Of a stretch of 30,285 bases of DNA, positions 1 to 9,681 are shown in pieces. Location: assembly GCA_049999805.1 (NCBI GenBank), contig JBNGIO010004658.1, positions 1-30,285 on the forward strand, written 5' to 3'. The position numbers and the translations under genes were made by a program. The notes beneath the pieces were generated by a model that was not told where the DNA came from, made no database searches, and saw only the letters and a list, made by a program, of their open reading frames with translations. The stretch is from Folioceros fuciformis (lineage: Eukaryota; Anthocerotophyta; Anthocerotopsida; Anthocerotales). Positions within the stretch are counted from its first letter, which is position 1, and every line of letters begins with the position of its first letter.

Positions 1-421
1 AGTTCATCCTCTTTTTTCTCTAGGGTAGAAAAAGGGTTGCGTCACGATGTGCTCATTAGGTAGACATATGAGGCTGGTATTCATTTGGGCTAGACCCTTT
101 TTTACTTTCGGTTTGTGGGCGGCTAGTTCCCTTTTCTTTTGGCCCTCTCTGCTCTCTTCCCCCTCTTATTTGAGGTCGCCAGCTCGCTCTTCGCTTTTCA
201 TTTAGAATATGCAAATCCTCTTTCTCACTTTCTCATAATGAAGTTTACATGCCCCGAGGCCCTGCCTAACAAGGAGACGTGAGTCAACTTCCTTGCGTCA
301 CCAGGGACGTGACCCGCACGTTAACGTTGTGTTAGGGCAGTTGCCCTAACACAACGTTAATTAAAAAACGTTAAATTAATATTAATTAATAGTACATAGC
401 ATTTCCAATCGATAGTGCCAA
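1..421. other. Intergenic region upstream of tRNA-Gln
   Basis: I see no coding exon here on either strand. The main structure is the palindrome at 321-360, described separately. The last 60 bases before the tRNA are AT-rich (repeated TTAAT runs at about 358-390) and carry a CAAT-like stretch near 408, which suits the TATA-like and CAA elements that often precede plant tRNA genes. Confidence 0.5.
321..360. repeat. Perfect inverted repeat, 19-bp arms, 2-bp spacer
   Basis: The left arm 321-339 (TTAACGTTGTGTTAGGGCA) is the exact reverse complement of the right arm 342-360, with only GT between them. It could form a cruciform or a stable hairpin. It is followed by a further copy of AACGTTAA near 367. 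It lies 61 bp before the tRNA-Qln start, i.e. tRNA-Gln. Its function is unknown; it may be a footprint of a small hairpin element or a replication or recombination scar. Confidence 0.9.
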
Positions 422-493
422 GGTCCTATGGTCTAGTGGTTAGGACACTGGACTTTGAATCCAGTAACCCGAGTTCAAATCTCGGTGGGACCT
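422..493 (+). tRNA. tRNA-Gln (anticodon TTG)
   Basis: The 72-nt sequence folds as a cloverleaf. The acceptor stem GGTCCTA (422-428) pairs with TGGGACC (486-492) with one G-T wobble, followed by discriminator T493. The anticodon loop is CTTTGAA, giving anticodon TTG, which reads CAA glutamine codons. The internal A box (TGGTCTAGTGG) and B box (GAGTTCAAATC) are both intact. There is no intron. A T-rich run at about 514-526 follows and could terminate RNA polymerase III. The sequence is close to the plant cytosolic tRNA-Gln I remember. Confidence 0.96.
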
Positions 494-722
494 TCCGACC
501 GACGCTGTGATTATCTTTTCGTTTTTTGAAAAACCGACACCCTCACGAAAGGAAGAACTGAAGAGATGTAACATGTCCTTCGCATTGTCACCTTTGACTC
601 TCGCCTCGTCCCAATACCTTAGTGCTCACGTCAAGCCCCCGGAGTTGGCCTTGTAGGACGCTCCGTTTCTTCATAGCAGCTTGCTCTCTTCATAGCTGCC
701 TCCTCTCTGTGCCGCCAGCGAC

Positions 723-1270
723 ATGGTGAGCTTGTCAATTCACGGTTCCTCAAAGGTCATGCATTTGGTGATGCCAGGGTTTTGCTGACTGATGCTCTTC
801 ATCTGCTCTGCAGGCTTTGGCACCGTTGATTGCTGGCGTGGCTGTGGCTGCGGCGGCCATGGCTGGGAAGTACGGCATAGAAGCCTGGCATGCTTTTAAG
901 ACAAGACCTGCGGCACCTCGGCTCCGCAGATTCTATGACGGAGGGTTTCAGCCGGTTATGACGAGAAGGGAAGCTGCCCTGATCCTTGGCGTAAGGTGAG
1001 AGATCTGTGATTCTTTCCTGCCGCAGTCACGTTGGGAGTGCAATCCGCTTGAAGCGAATGCCGTCTCACATGTTGCCGGTGGCTTGGGACTGCCTGATCG
1101 CTGTGTGCGGCAGGGTAAGCGTGGCTCAGGAAAAGGTCAAAGAAGCGCACAGACGTGTGATTGCCGCCAATCATCCGGATGCTGGCGGAAGCCATTACTT
1201 GGCTTCGAAAATAAATGAGGCCAAGGACCATCTTCTAGGACAAACGAAAGGCAGTGGATCGGCTTTCTAG
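723..1270 (+). CDS. TIM14: TIM14/PAM18 J-domain subunit of the mitochondrial import motor
   Basis: Three exons, 723-725 (only the ATG), 814-995 and 1114-1270, give 113 aa. Both introns (88 and 118 bp) have GT-AG ends. The first exon ending right after ATG and the second intron splitting an Arg codon keep one frame. Residues about 5-24 are an alanine-rich membrane segment. A matrix-facing J-like domain follows, with the HPD tripeptide at residues 82-84 inside NHPDAGGS and the family C-terminus [11 protein letters not shown]14/PAM18 stimulates the ATPase of mitochondrial Hsp70 at the TIM23 channel. The length matches Arabidopsis TIM14 proteins (about 112 aa). The family call is firm; the one-codon first exon is inferred from the acceptor and the protein start. 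Confidence 0.93.
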
Positions 1271-2677
1271 CGGGCTTGCTGTGAAGGAGTTCCAAAGTCG
1301 CCGGTTCTTCTAGCTCTTGGGGGTATACTGGACCTACCACCTTACCTTGGTTTAACTTTGATTCAAAGTCTGCCCTTTACTTCAGTAGGGGTAAGCTGAC
1401 AAGCATTACTGTGCCGAATTGTGCCTTCCAGAACTTCGTCACCGTATTATCTAAGTGCGACAAGCTGCATGGGACTGTTAGTTCATCCTGATTGAGCTGT
1501 AAGACTATTCTACTAGGCGTTGGAATTTCTTCACCCGCGTTCAGGAGGATGCGTATTCTTTTTTCATGTAAGAGGACTTCATCAGCTTGAGAAAGCTCAT
1601 CTTTTAAGTGATTCAATCTTGCTAGCAAATGCAAAGCTGAGGTTCAAGGCTTTCACAAGAGTTTCCTGTTCTATCCTCGTGTCTCTTCGATTGTAGCTGG
1701 GTTAGCATCCGTATGATCCTGTAGCTCGAGATTGTGTGTAGCCGTTGGCCAGTGGTTCAAATGTAGGTGGAAAGCGGTGCCCTAGGTGTCCAGAGATTGG
1801 ATGCAGATGCTGGTACGAGCAGGTCATGAGAGACGGAGGCTCTATGCAGTGTATCAATTGCTCGGATCCTTGAATGATCTCTAGTCGCTGCACTGCTGTC
1901 TCACTCATCAAGGACTGAGCCAGAAGGAAATTGAGGAGATCCTGCCAATTTTTTCATGGACGTCGATAAGATTGGCCGGATCCAAGTTTGAGTGACAAGA
2001 CTTTCTGGTGGGTTGCTTTCAACCCATCTACCTCTTACATGATGTGGTTGAAGACTTTAGGGTGGCCGGCATGGCACTCTCTGTGGGCTGGTATGGTACT
2101 TGCTGAATGTTGGCTGCCACTGTATTCTATGTTGGCCTCTACGGTATTTTGGCATTTATGGTGTGACTCTGAGGTCCAAGTTGTCGGCGGTGAGGACGTT
2201 TCTCGGGCTTTCATCCGTGGCGGTGCGCGCAAGGTTCGGATTGATGTCATGTAGAGCCAGCGCCATCTCACCTGAAGGAGTTTGGATGGCTAACGGAAGT
2301 CTTATATGCCGGACTATGGGACACTGTTTACGCGTCCTTATGGTGAGTCTCCGTTATCGGCCCCCTCGAGTTGCAACCACGTAAATACGTAGTTGAAATT
2401 ATCATCAATTCAGGGCGAGAGGTTGTTATTTTTAGTAACTGAAAAGTTACTGTATCTTCAGAGTTGTGCTTTTTTGTCAAACATTGTTCAGCAGTCTTCG
2501 TCACGGCATTTCTTGAACTTGGCAGGACAATCGTTGCATTGACGCCGTCCATTATGTGCCGTCACAAAAACATTTGGAAGAGCACCACCCCTCTGCGTAT
2601 TCCTAACAATTTCTTTTGCACACGACATTACCTGCATCATACGGAACAAGTATCTTTAGACACTTTAGTTCTCTATC
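1271..2677. other. Convergent spacer between TIM14 and VIR3-like genes, no confident gene
   Basis: This 1.4 kb separates the 3' ends of two converging genes and must hold both 3' UTRs. No open frame here resembles a known protein. A few stretches on the + strand look coding-like but change frame and contain stops: around 1835-1990, with motifs such as RRRLYAVYQLLG and LSQKEIEEILPIF separated by a TAG, and hydrophobic stretches around 2040-2160. They could be remnants of a lost gene or an unmodelled multi-exon gene. I make no functional call. Confidence 0.4.
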
Positions 2678-4534
2678 CTATTTCTCGATGGCCTCAATGC
2701 ACGCGGTGACACTAGCTTTTTGCGCCATTGCCTCCATCAATCCTTCGTAAGCCTTCGTGTTGGTCTTGAGAAGCGTCGCCGCATACAGGACCTGCACAAA
2801 AATGCGCTTTCAGAGTCAGGGAATCCGCCCCACGTTTCACGCCTAGCCAAATTTCCATGGCACATACAGGCTAACTTACAGCCCATCGCGTTAGATTTTG
2901 CTGCTGATCATTGCTGAGCTTTGGCTTACTCCTGTTTATGAGCCTCTGCAAATGTACACGGGAATCAGGATCGGCCCTGGAGCAATGTATCTCAGGTTCC
3001 GCGGAAACAACTGAACCTCTCACCTGTAGCGAAAAGAGATCAGCAGATTGACCCACTACTTTATCATACTTGAGGCCTTCAGCAGCTAATCCAGCCATTG
3101 ACACAACTGCTAACCTGCCCACCACACAAGCAGCATATCAGCCGCGAAGCATAAGATGTAACGGGAGTTGTGTCGAACTTGGCCAGGTATACTTCACCTA
3201 TCGAGCTCACTGCTTTCCACCCCACTTGTGTAGATGCGCTTTTGCAGCTTTTCATCCACAAGATTGACGTGCTCCTTTCCAAGGTCCAAGGAGTATCCCA
3301 GAATGGGCAATCCCACCAGATATGCAACTGCAGGCACAAGAAGGGACAAGAATGTGAGAGGAAGAGGGTGTCACTTCTCTCTCGATGGCTCAAGCAGCTG
3401 GGGTGACCCGTGCAAGGAAACACTCAGCCATTACCCAGGAAGTGAGCTGCTTCGTGCCTTAAAACCCGCTCCTGATAATCGGAGAACACGGAAGAGAATG
3501 CATCAGTCGCAGCTTGCAACAGTCTGTTGACAAGCAGGTGTTAGAAGATGGATTGCAATGCGAGGAGCTCAAAGTATACTGCATAACAGATTGAAACGAC
3601 TCACCCTGGTGCAATGCTTCCGACAGCCAGGACCACCAAGGAGATGCCTCCCACCAAGTACGGCACGAAGAAGCCCCAGTCCTGCAACAGTCTACCGTGA
3701 GGAGGGGCAAGCAGGAATTGCATTTCCAAACGAAAGAGACATGGTAATCGCAAGCTACCTTACCCCAGGCAGCTGACCGGCGAGCACGGCAACAACGCTA
3801 GTGACTCCCACCACAGTGGCCAAGAATGCTGCCTGAAACAAAAATGCACAGGAAAATGGCTCGGGGCACATGAATCTCCAAGCTCTTTGAGCTGAGCAAC
3901 GACAGCATGCAGCTTACATCGTTCCGCACGCTGGGGACGGCCAGGGTTTCGGGATTCTTGATCCCGATGCTGCTCAGCTCCCGGATGAATGTCTGCATTT
4001 CACAGGGCCACCACACATTTGAGTTGCGAGGCCTCGTCCAGGAACATATCAATGTGTGTCAGACGAAGACACGTGAGAAACAAATTACCGTGCGACGTGA
4101 GATATTAGGCATAGATCCCCACAGTTTGGCCAAGCCTTCCCGGCTCAATTGATCCAGCGCGCTCTTGACAGACTCTGCATCTTTCTGCATTGCGTTTCTT
4201 TCATCAGGGCCTACACCAGTCTTGAAAGTAGACCTGAGGTGATTCCGGACACAATTCAGGATCTGGCAAGGAAATGTACCGCAGCCACAGCGTCATTCAG
4301 GGCTTTGAAGCTCCCTCCCACTTCGCCCGCTACCGCTGCCACACCCTCTCCTGCTGAAGCTCGAAAATGCGGCTCAACTCGCCTTCTTGTCCCATTGGCC
4401 TGCAATCTCACTTTCCGGAGCACAAGACACGATTTTCTAGCCGCACGCCACCGGCCTGGATTGCTCTTGGAGCAGAAGGAGAATACCAAGACAGGCGAAC
4501 CCAGCGCTTTCACGTTCGCACACGCAGCTTCCAT
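2678..4534 (-). CDS. VIR3: VIR3-like chloroplast membrane metalloprotease (FtsH-protease-domain relative)
   Basis: Ten exons on the minus strand: 4534-4334, 4262-4089, 3992-3918, 3832-3764, 3681-3605, 3523-3435, 3327-3198, 3114-3024, 2945-2880 and 2791-2678. They sum to 361 codons plus stop, with every junction GT-AG and in phase. The N-terminus is Ala/Ser/Arg-rich, like a plastid transit peptide. Two hydrophobic segments lie at about 151-171 and 174-198. A zinc-binding HEAAH (HExxH) follows at 222-226, then the conserved block MAGLAAEGLKYDKVVGQSAD. There is no AAA ATPase domain. It resembles Arabidopsis At1g56180, which I recall as VIRESCENT3, a thylakoid metalloprotease needed for chloroplast development. 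The least certain junction is the first 71-bp intron. The next gene on the same strand lies upstream. Confidence 0.88.
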
Positions 4535-4975
4535 AGCCACAGCCGCACAACTACTTCGGCCGTCTTTGGGGAACGTATGGATTACATTCCACACGTTGAA
4601 ACGCTGAGGCGTTTCATTCCTAGTTGGCGAATCAACATGCAGCTGTGTACCTCCTCTTGCATGATTCTGGGTGTCTTTAAATTGGATTCAATCCTTAAGG
4701 AGGTTCATACAGGGATAAAACTGACATCAATTAATACGTCCAGATTACAGAATGGGATATGGAGGCCCAGTGATTCTGGATGCTCCATCCATGTGGGTTG
4801 TAAGAAGGCTGAGCTGAGACGTTTCAGATTCAAGGGTTGGGTTTCGTTCGGAGAGCAGGCGTTGACGTCCTATGTGCTGACACCGATTACTTGAACAGCA
4901 AGCTATAAACAAGTTCCACACAGGTATGACATCCATATATGTACAGGTAGCAGAATGCTCGCCCACTATCACACG
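4535..4975. other. Spacer: promoter of VIR3-like gene and 3' end of the next minus-strand gene
   Basis: These 441 bp separate two minus-strand genes. I see no additional coding exon. The stretch should contain the VIR3-like 5' leader and promoter and the 3' UTR of the PATRONUS-like gene. The short open frames in it have no recognisable motif. Confidence 0.5.
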
Positions 4976-6056
4976 TTAGAAATCCTTTACAGAGAGGTTG
5001 ATGGAATTCCAGTTGAGCAAGTTGCTAGCCAGGAGATCGTCGGCTTTGATGTTACTCGTAAGGGCATCTTCATGATCTGTTGCTTCAAGGTTCATGGGTT
5101 CGTCACCTGAACGATATGCAAGTATTAGCTAAATGATTCCCCTGTCTTCCGGAAGTGACTAGCCCTCCTGAAGATGCCTTAAGCAGCTGAAGCATTCAAA
5201 CACAGCAGTTCATCGGAGGACGAAAGAGAGATTGGTTCAACTCTTCCACGACACGTGCTGGGCCAACCTAGAAAACTGGGGAAATGGGGCTTCGCAAACC
5301 TGCAGGACTGAAGAGCAACCGGTCGTCGACAGGGTCGGGCTGAAGAGGTTCCGCTGAGTTTGCAAATTTCTGGCGTATACCAGCGCATTATCAAGCACCC
5401 GTCAGTAACACAAAGTCATGACAACGGTCGTCGGTAACCAAGATGAGAGAAAAGGCAGCCAAACGTACTGGTTCCGCAGGAAGGTGCCACAGCCGCGGGA
5501 GATCTGTTCTGTACGCAAGAACCTTTGCAACACGCTTCTCTATCTCTGTGAATCAAGAAAGCTGGCGTGAGAAACTGTTGAAGCACAAACAAAACAGAAG
5601 AGACATTCAGATCTGTTTCCACACTCACCTTCATCTTCCATCTTCCGCCTCAACGCCTCCATGTCCGCCGCCGTAAAGTGAACTTTCTCAATTCCCTCTT
5701 CGGCCCAGCGCTGCACCTTCGCACTCACGTCCTCCCCGGCAATGTGAGCCCTGGAAACCGCGTTTCCAGATCCTGGTTCAGCCGGAAGCTGAGAGGGCTT
5801 CTGCTTCCCAAGCTTAGCCCCGGCGTCCGAAGGGCCCCTCAACTGGCTCCCGCTGTTGGTGATGTTCCGGAGCGGGGCACGAGGGAGACCCTTGCCTCCA
5901 TCCCTGGCAACCGCATTCTCGCTTCCACCGAGCGCTGCTTTGACAGCGGCAGGCTTGGTGTTGTCGACTTTGGAAACAGAGTAAGGCTGCACGTTTTTCA
6001 CATTTGTGATGTCTGCCAGCATCCGCCGCGGCTTGTCCACCGAGTTAGGCTGCTGA

Positions 6057-6098
<42 letters not shown>

Positions 6099-6205
6099 AA
6101 GCCTTTCCCTCTCACTCCCGCTTTGCCACCAAGCTTCCCCAGGGCATCCGCATTCTCATCCCGAGGCAGTGACTGTCCTGCCAGCCTGTTCCTCACTGCC
6201 GCCAT
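4976..6205 (-). CDS. PATRONUS-like protein (putative plant securin), APC/C-degron protein with poly-Q
   Basis: Proposed exons are 6205-5629, 5545-5469, 5299-5242 and 5106-4976, giving about 280 aa. If the weak donor at 5241 is unused, exon 3 runs to a TGA at 5239-5237 and gives 238 aa. The fourth exon has a clean acceptor and an acidic open frame (begins DEPMNLEATDHEDAL), so I favour it. The N-terminus has PRDENADAL with DEN at residues 16-18. Two matches to the full D-box RxxLxxIxN follow: RRMLADITN (60-68) and RAPLRNITN (109-117). Between DEN and the D-boxes lies poly-Q (13 Q, H, QQ). A charged helical part (RWAEEGIEKVHFT) follows. Arabidopsis PATRONUS1, the plant securin that protects cohesion by inhibiting separase, also combines a DEN-box and a D-box of the form LNDITN. 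The family call rests on these short motifs and order, not on an alignment. Another APC/C substrate is possible. Confidence 0.55.
6050..6097 (-). repeat. CAG/CAA trinucleotide repeat encoding poly-glutamine
   Basis: Ten consecutive CAG codons, then CAA CAA CAG, a CAT and two more CAG, read on the minus strand inside the first exon of the PATRONUS-like gene. A repeat like this is prone to length change between individuals. The CAA and CAT interruptions lie only at one end. Confidence 0.95.
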
Positions 6206-7257
6206 CACTGACCTCTCCAAGGGGACACCAGAATGGAAGATAGAAAATGAGCTTCGTCAGACCAAAGCCGCTCAATGCCGCAATCACTCTCAGCACAGCA
6301 GCAGAATGGCAGCTGCTGATGCCGGCACAGAGATACCGCTGATCGCGATCCACAAAAAGAGTCAGGGGAAGATCGAACTGCTCGTGTGCGAGTTACAGAT
6401 CAAATGATCAAATGACCGTTGGTGCTAGGCGGGAATGTGTTTCAGCCGGGAAGACGTTCCCCATCTGTTTTCGCCGCTGAACCAACACTGAAACGCCTAA
6501 TCGGAGGGCTGCGTGTGGGAACGTGAGGTGGGTTTTTCAATGTAGATAAATCTCTAAAGGGTAAAATCTCTAAATTCTCAAGAAAAACAGTAAAGGAAAT
6601 GACGCATCAGGCTAAGTTCGGTTCCTGCAACGTTTGTCATTTATTTTCAATTTTTATCAATGGATAATTTTGCGCCGAAGACCTCACCCTCGAACATCCC
6701 CATGGAAACATCCTTTCTGAGATCTGTTCTGTTCTCGCTTGGGTCGTCCCTTCTTCGACGCGGAGACTGTGACTAACTACTGCACTGCCAAGAGAGACTG
6801 CTCTACACACTGAGGAGTATGCTCGTGGTTTAAGTTAACAGGTTCCATTTTTTCTCTTCCACCGAGGGCCTGTAAGGCCATAGAACACTTTTGAGACCAT
6901 GCATTCTGAGAACCCCAACAGACGCTGAGGACAAAGGAACTTCGTTTAGACCATGCAATTTGACAGCTCCTAGAGGTTCTGGGCCTGACTCCTTTCCACC
7001 TCTGTGCGTGAACCTACTGGACAAAACGCAGCGACCATTTTGTGAAAGCTACTGAACACTCAGTGCTGGTCTCCAGGAATAAATCGTGTCTACAAGTAGT
7101 CGACACGGAAAATCTTGCAAGCTAAGTCCACTTGAAAAGGAACGTGCAGAAACAAGTTCTGTAGACCTCGGCGGGTGGATTCTGGCCACCCTTTCAGATC
7201 TGTAGAGAGCAGTTCACATCTACAAAGTTGAAATGCAAACGCTACACAAACGATATC
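6206..7257. other. Intergenic, promoter of PATRONUS-like gene and 3' region of BUD23
   Basis: About 1 kb without a supported gene lies between two minus-strand genes. The part next to 6205 should be the promoter and 5' leader of the PATRONUS-like gene. The part next to 7258 should be the BUD23 3' UTR. The middle (about 6540-6670) is AT-rich. I found no repeat or RNA gene. Confidence 0.5.
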
Positions 7258-8901
7258 TTAGAATCGAGCCTTCCTCTTCCGCCCTGTGTACTTCGTGTCA
7301 GCAGGAACGTTCTCAACTCCCTTTCTCCTTCTCCGCTCTTTCTTCTTCAGAACCCAAACCCTGCCTGTTACCTTTTGTTTGGCATTCACTCGCTTATTTG
7401 GTCTCTGCCTTTTGGCAACCCTCACCTGTCATCAAAACAAAGTACAGTGTGGTGTTACTGCACTTGCAGCACATATCGAGCGAGGGTGACATGGGGACTG
7501 GCTTGCTTGCTTACTGTTCCGCTCTCGTCACTGTCACTGCCACTCTCATCGCTGCCACTACCACCATCCTCGCCCTTGCCTTTTGGGAGCAGACTCTTCA
7601 TACTTGGTGGACCACAGAGCAAGCAGAGGAAGTACTTCTTTGCGCGAGTGCTGCCACGTTGGAAGACAATAAGCTATGTCAGGACAGATGAACCTGGTCA
7701 TGCCAAGTTCTTGCTGATGAGTGTAGTCTGGGAAGGAAGGCTGCATCACCTGTGAGGGTAATCTACGACTAGACCGCCAGAAAAGCCTACTCGCATTGCT
7801 GCTGACGTGATCATCTCTAGCTGTTCTCGACTCTCTGGATAGAGTTGCAGAATTGCCCTTGAACCCCTGACCAAGCACCTGTACAGGGAAGAGAAGAAGG
7901 CCCTGGAATACAATACAAATTAGGTCAAGGACTGGTGAACGTGTGTAAATCAATACTGCGACGGTAACCAGCGGAGACGGAAGGAGGAGCTACTTGAGTC
8001 GAAGCCGAGGATTGTTGCAGGACTTGTCTGCATTGCAAAGCCACTGATCACCAAAACATGAAGCCACAAACATGGGGTTAGGTTTCCACATCGTCCCAAA
8101 AAGAAGCCCAACCTGCAAGCCTCCACAGCAAATGCAATTCAACAGGACCTACACCAAAGTGCAGTGAAACTGGCAGCTACCTGAACAGCAGAGATGCTTA
8201 TGGCACCATCTATAGTGCCGTCCCGCAAGCCCAGTCCCTGCTCCAGCATGACGGACATCAATTCACTGACCTTGCACCCTAGACCTTGATGATCAACACC
8301 AAGAAGAAAAGGAGGAAAGCAGACCTGGCCAATGTCAGAGAGAACAAGATCACCACCCACCTCTCGTTCCACCGCAATGTCTGCAGGACAAACAAACAGA
8401 AATTTTGATTCTATTATCCGTTCAGTCCTCCATCAACCTCGTCCAGAAGATGTCAGTCGGTCACCTACCCAGCATGGCTTCGGAGATATCCAGTCCAATC
8501 CAGTGATGCCCATTTTCTGTCAACGTTTCTCCACTGAGACCTGACCCACATCCTACACAGACCAAAACCTTGAGCAACATAGAGGGCAGGTGGCAAAACC
8601 CAAAACCCGACTCTCAAGCAGGCACTGAGATCTCACCGATGTCCAGAAGTACTCTCGGCACACCGTCATCCGGCAAGGCGAGAAGCTCCAAAGCCCTCTC
8701 GCTGAGCTTAGCCTGCAATACCCTCCAGAACAGCGCGATCAGCAAAACAGCGACAATGGACACACTTCCACAAGCATCCACACGATATACACGCAGGAAT
8801 ACCTGGATTTCTATAATTCTAGATGACGTCGTGTACTTCCGGGCCTCCGCTTCATTGTAGAAGACTTCAGGCGGATTCTGACGCTCCGGGCGGAGCGACA
8901 T
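7258..8901 (-). CDS. BUD23: BUD23/WBSCR22-type 18S rRNA (guanine-N7) methyltransferase
   Basis: Nine exons: 8901-8803, 8712-8637, 8552-8469, 8380-8325, 8237-8181, 8043-7994, 7902-7750, 7650-7515 and 7425-7258. Together they give 292 aa, all junctions GT-AG and in phase. BUD23 with its partner TRM112 methylates a guanine of 18S rRNA and supports export of the small ribosomal subunit. The start [20 protein letters not shown] is the family N-terminus. The SAM-binding motif I (LLDIGCGSG) spans residues 55-63. The block [16 protein letters not shown] lies near 116-131. A Ser/Asp-rich linker and a basic tail ending [11 protein letters not shown] close the protein, as in eukaryotic homologues. An in-frame ATG four codons upstream (8913) is possible; I chose 8901 because it matches homologues. 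It is divergent from the PPR gene. Confidence 0.95.
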
Positions 8902-9681
8902 CGTGACACCCAAAATCTAGCAACACAAGTTGGGATCGTTGCTCTACTCTGGATGCTTGTCTACATATGTACGTACGTCATACAGTGGTAACACTTCCAA
9001 ATTTTGGAAACTTTCTAAATATATCGGCCCATGTTCGAAAGCGGGGTCCAAGCTTTCACTCGCTTGCCTTCAACCTGTTTTCCTTGGCCTATTGGGTGAA
9101 CTGTGACTTTGAGGAAGATGGTGGCGTCCGAAGAGCGGTTGTGGTGATCACCAAACTGGTATCCTGAGGCCCCTGAGGACATGATTGACTGCTGGGTCCT
9201 CGAGAGCTATGGTCTCTCGAATTTCACTGCAGAATACTGGGCGATGGGACCGTGCCAAGCATCGCCGTGGTCCCATCGAGCAAGTCGGGACATCAGGCTG
9301 AACAAGGTGAGGTTTTGTTCCTTTGATGGCTCCTGAAGAAGGAGCTCTGAGCTAGCTGGAAGGGTCAAGACGTGGCCTTGCGGTTCAAACATTGGCTGCT
9401 TCCTGTGCAGGATGGTTTACTGTATCCTCATTTTAGACGCAAGAGAGTACCTCATTGCTGCCGCACAGCTTGGATGGAACCACTACTGCCCACTTTGCTA
9501 GACGCCTGTCCACCGCTGAGTAAGCCACAAGGTTTTGATACGGAAGCTTGGAGCCGGGAGACTCTTGGGTAATTATCCCACTTTGATCATTTGGAGAGGA
9601 AACGGAGGTCTCTGTACACTGCTGCGACTTTGGTATGCAAGCATTCGACTAAGGGTGACTGAGAGCTTTGGTCCTCGTTCT
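8902..9681. other. Divergent spacer between BUD23 and the PPR gene
   Basis: These 780 bp lie between two genes transcribed away from each other and should hold both promoters and leaders. The frame of the PPR gene stays open upstream to a TGA at 9517-9519 but contains no ATG before 9682. A short upstream exon feeding the acceptor-like sites near 9408 or 9531 cannot be excluded. An inverted repeat sits at 9242-9278. Confidence 0.5.
9242..9278. repeat. Inverted repeat, 10-bp arms, 17-bp spacer
   Basis: CGATGGGACC at 9242-9251 is exactly complementary to GGTCCCATCG at 9269-9278. In a transcript it would form a hairpin in the leader of the PPR gene. A chance origin is possible for arms this short. 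Confidence 0.6.

Noticed and set aside
4149-4894. Two overlapping + strand frames of 152 and 175 codons
   Set aside because: They lie opposite exons and introns of the VIR3-like gene and its leader and show no motif.
5678-6100. 140-codon + strand frame ending in poly-leucine
   Set aside because: It is the antisense of the poly-Q and D-box exon; the minus frame has degron motifs and matching splice sites.
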